Shown piece after piece: positions 32,705-33,993 of a DNA stretch of 33,993 bases (the first letter of the stretch is position 1; the number at the start of each line of letters is the position of its first letter). Both the position numbers and the translations under genes were made by a program. Under the pieces are notes generated by a model, which saw only the letters and a program-made list of their open reading frames with translations, did not search any database and was not told the DNA's origin. This DNA is from Acidobacteriota bacterium (lineage in GTDB: Bacteria > Acidobacteriota > Vicinamibacteria > Fen-336), in the NCBI GenBank assembly GCA_022340545.1, contig JAJDNV010000141.1, positions 1-33,993 on the forward strand. The letters run 5' to 3'.

Positions 32705-33993
32705 ATGAGCAATCGACGTCGAGAGTTCCTGAAGACAACGCTGATGACCGGCGCGGCCACGCAGATGCCGCTCTCCTCCTGGGCGCGGGTCATGGGCGCC
32801 AACGACGCCATCCGCGTCGGAGTCGCCGGCATCAACAGCAGGGGCTGGGGGCATGTCCAGGACTTCCACGCCATCGAAGGTGTGCGTGTCGTGGCCCTCT
32901 GCGATCCCGACCGCGGCCTCCTCGCGCGCCGCCGTGCCGAGTTCGAGAGGGAGAGCGACAAGGTCGACACGTTCGCCGACATCCGCGAGATGCTCGACAA
33001 GGCCGCTCTCGACGTGGTGGTGGTGGCCACGCCGGACCACTGGCACGCGCTGGCGGCGGTGTGGGCGATGCAGGCGGGCAAGGACGTCTATGTCGAGAAG
33101 CCGCTGACGTACAGCATCTGGGAGGGTCCCCGCCTGGTGGCGGCAGCACACCGCTACGGGCGCATCGCCCAGACGGGCTCCCAGCAGCGCAGCTGCCCCG
33201 CCACGCTCCAGATCCGCGAGTACGTCCAGAGCGGGAAGCTCGGGAAGATCCAGTTCGCGTACGCGCAGGTGTTCAACCGGCGCAAATCCATCGGGAAGGC
33301 GAAGGGACCGCTCCAGATTCCGCCCGAGGTGGACTACGACATCTATGCCGGCCCCGCCCCGGCCGAGCCGCCCGTCCGCAAGCTCCTGCACTACGACTGG
33401 CACTGGCAGTGGCCCATGGGAACGGGCGAGAGCGGCAACTGGGGCGCCCACATGATCGACGACGCCCTCAACATCACCGGCCTGACCGAGGCGCCGAAGT
33501 CCGCGATCGCGGTGGGCGGGCGCTTCGGCTATGACGACGACGGGGAGACGCCCAACACGCTTCTCGTGGCCTACGAAACCGGGAGCTTCCCGCTGGTGGC
33601 GCAGTTTCGGGCCCTGACCATGCGACCCGGCCTCGAAGCCATGGACCACTACCGTGGCATCCGCATCGGGACGGTCATCGAGTGTGAGCACGGCTACTAT
33701 GCGGGCGGACGCGGCGGAGGCTGGATCTACGACAAGGACGGCAAGCGCGTCGAGTCGATCGATGGCGACGGAGGACGCGGTCACGTGCAGAATTTCCTCG
33801 ACGCGGTCCGCTCACGAAGGCCCCAGGACCTGAACGCACCGCTGCAGGCCGGCCACATCTCGGCCCTCCACTGCCACCTCGGCAACATGTCCTACCGGCT
33901 GGGCAAGACGGTCCCCGCCGAGGTCGCCCGGAAGGCCATGCAGAGCAGCCCGTTGGCCAGTGAGCAGTTCGACGGCATGGTCGCCCACCTCGC
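32705..33993 (+). CDS. Gfo/Idh/MocA family oxidoreductase, Tat-exported, cut by window end
   Basis: At least 429 residues; the frame is still open at the right edge, which is why the ORF track lists only shadows here. The ATG at 32705 has GGAGGT five bases upstream. A Tat signal opens the protein (NRRREFLKTTLMTGAATQ). The NAD(P)-binding domain follows: IRVGVAGINSRGWGHV, VVALCDPDRGLL, VVVVATPDHWHALAAVWAMQAGKDVYVEKPLTY, where EKP is the family's catalytic lysine motif. The second domain has GNWGAHMIDDALNITG and closes with a VQNFLDAVRSRRP block, so little is missing from the C-terminus. Relatives oxidise or reduce sugars and inositols, and Tat-exported members include nucleotide-retaining glycosidase-type enzymes. 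The substrate cannot be read here. Confidence 0.88.
   Translation, partial: MSNRRREFLKTTLMTGAATQMPLSSWARVMGANDAIRVGVAGINSRGWGHVQDFHAIEGVRVVALCDPDRGLLARRRAEFERESDKVDTFADIREMLDKAALDVVVVATPDHWHALAAVWAMQAGKDVYVEKPLTYSIWEGPRLVAAAHRYGRIAQTGSQQRSCPATLQIREYVQSGKLGKIQFAYAQVFNRRKSIGKAKGPLQIPPEVDYDIYAGPAPAEPPVRKLLHYDWHWQWPMGTGESGNWGAHMIDDALNITGLTEAPKSAIAVGGRFGYDDDGETPNTLLVAYETGSFPLVAQFRALTMRPGLEAMDHYRGIRIGTVIECEHGYYAGGRGGGWIYDKDGKRVESIDGDGGRGHVQNFLDAVRSRRPQDLNAPLQAGHISALHCHLGNMSYRLGKTVPAEVARKAMQSSPLASEQFDGMVAHL

Overview
The window is 34 kb of GC-rich bacterial DNA, almost all of it coding, and it reads as one large cluster for breaking down hemicellulose, probably arabinoxylan. I count sixteen genes plus one gene fragment at the left edge. 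Most products carry Sec, Tat (twin-arginine) or lipoprotein export signals, so the cluster works mainly outside the cytoplasm. High GC, many Tat-exported enzymes, a cytochrome c-PQQ sugar dehydrogenase fusion and a eukaryote-like Ser/Thr kinase together suggest a soil-type Acidobacteriota (Vicinamibacteria-like) genome. This is inference: no rRNA or other marker gene is present, and another high-GC phylum is possible.

Layout, left to right. (1) 1-96: the in-frame edge of a second GH3 gene, broken directly against the complete GH3 gene. (2) 97-2754 (-): GH3 beta-xylosidase/glucosidase with a PA14 insert. (3) 2955-8390 (+), a tight three-gene run: GH51 arabinofuranosidase, CE1-like esterase, and a type B carboxylesterase fused to a TAXI-type solute-binding domain. 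(4) 8513-10183 (+): a membrane-anchored Ser/Thr kinase bounded by a 40-bp direct repeat. (5) 14973 down to 10218 (-): GH9 cellulase-type enzyme, then a second GH51-type enzyme. (6) 15192-21309 (+): another GH51 enzyme, a large Tat-exported glycosidase-like protein, and a second type B carboxylesterase. (7) 21341-23056 (-): tannase/feruloyl esterase-family lipoprotein. (8) 23182-24756 (+): cytochrome c-PQQ sugar dehydrogenase. (9) 29005 down to 24834 (-): exported UxuA-like TIM-barrel protein, a second CE1-like esterase, and an SGNH esterase. (10) 29173-32583 (+): a 1136-residue fusion of a molybdopterin oxidoreductase and a NifS-type cysteine desulfurase. (11) 32705 to the right edge (+): a Tat-exported Gfo/Idh/MocA oxidoreductase, cut by the window end and absent from the ORF track.

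How it fits together (inference). The esterases of several folds (CE1, type B, tannase, SGNH) would remove acetyl and feruloyl groups. The three GH51-type enzymes would remove arabinose. The large glycosidase-like protein may act on uronic acid side chains. GH3 and GH9 would cut the xylo- or gluco-oligomers, and the PQQ dehydrogenase would oxidise released aldoses outside the cytoplasm. The UxuA-like and Gfo/Idh/MocA proteins point to further sugar-acid or sugar chemistry. No SusC/SusD pair or sugar permease is visible.

The two most unusual objects are the protein fusions at 5856-8390 and 29173-32583. No intergenic stretch exceeds 300 bases. I saw no tRNA, rRNA, CRISPR array, transposase or riboswitch.
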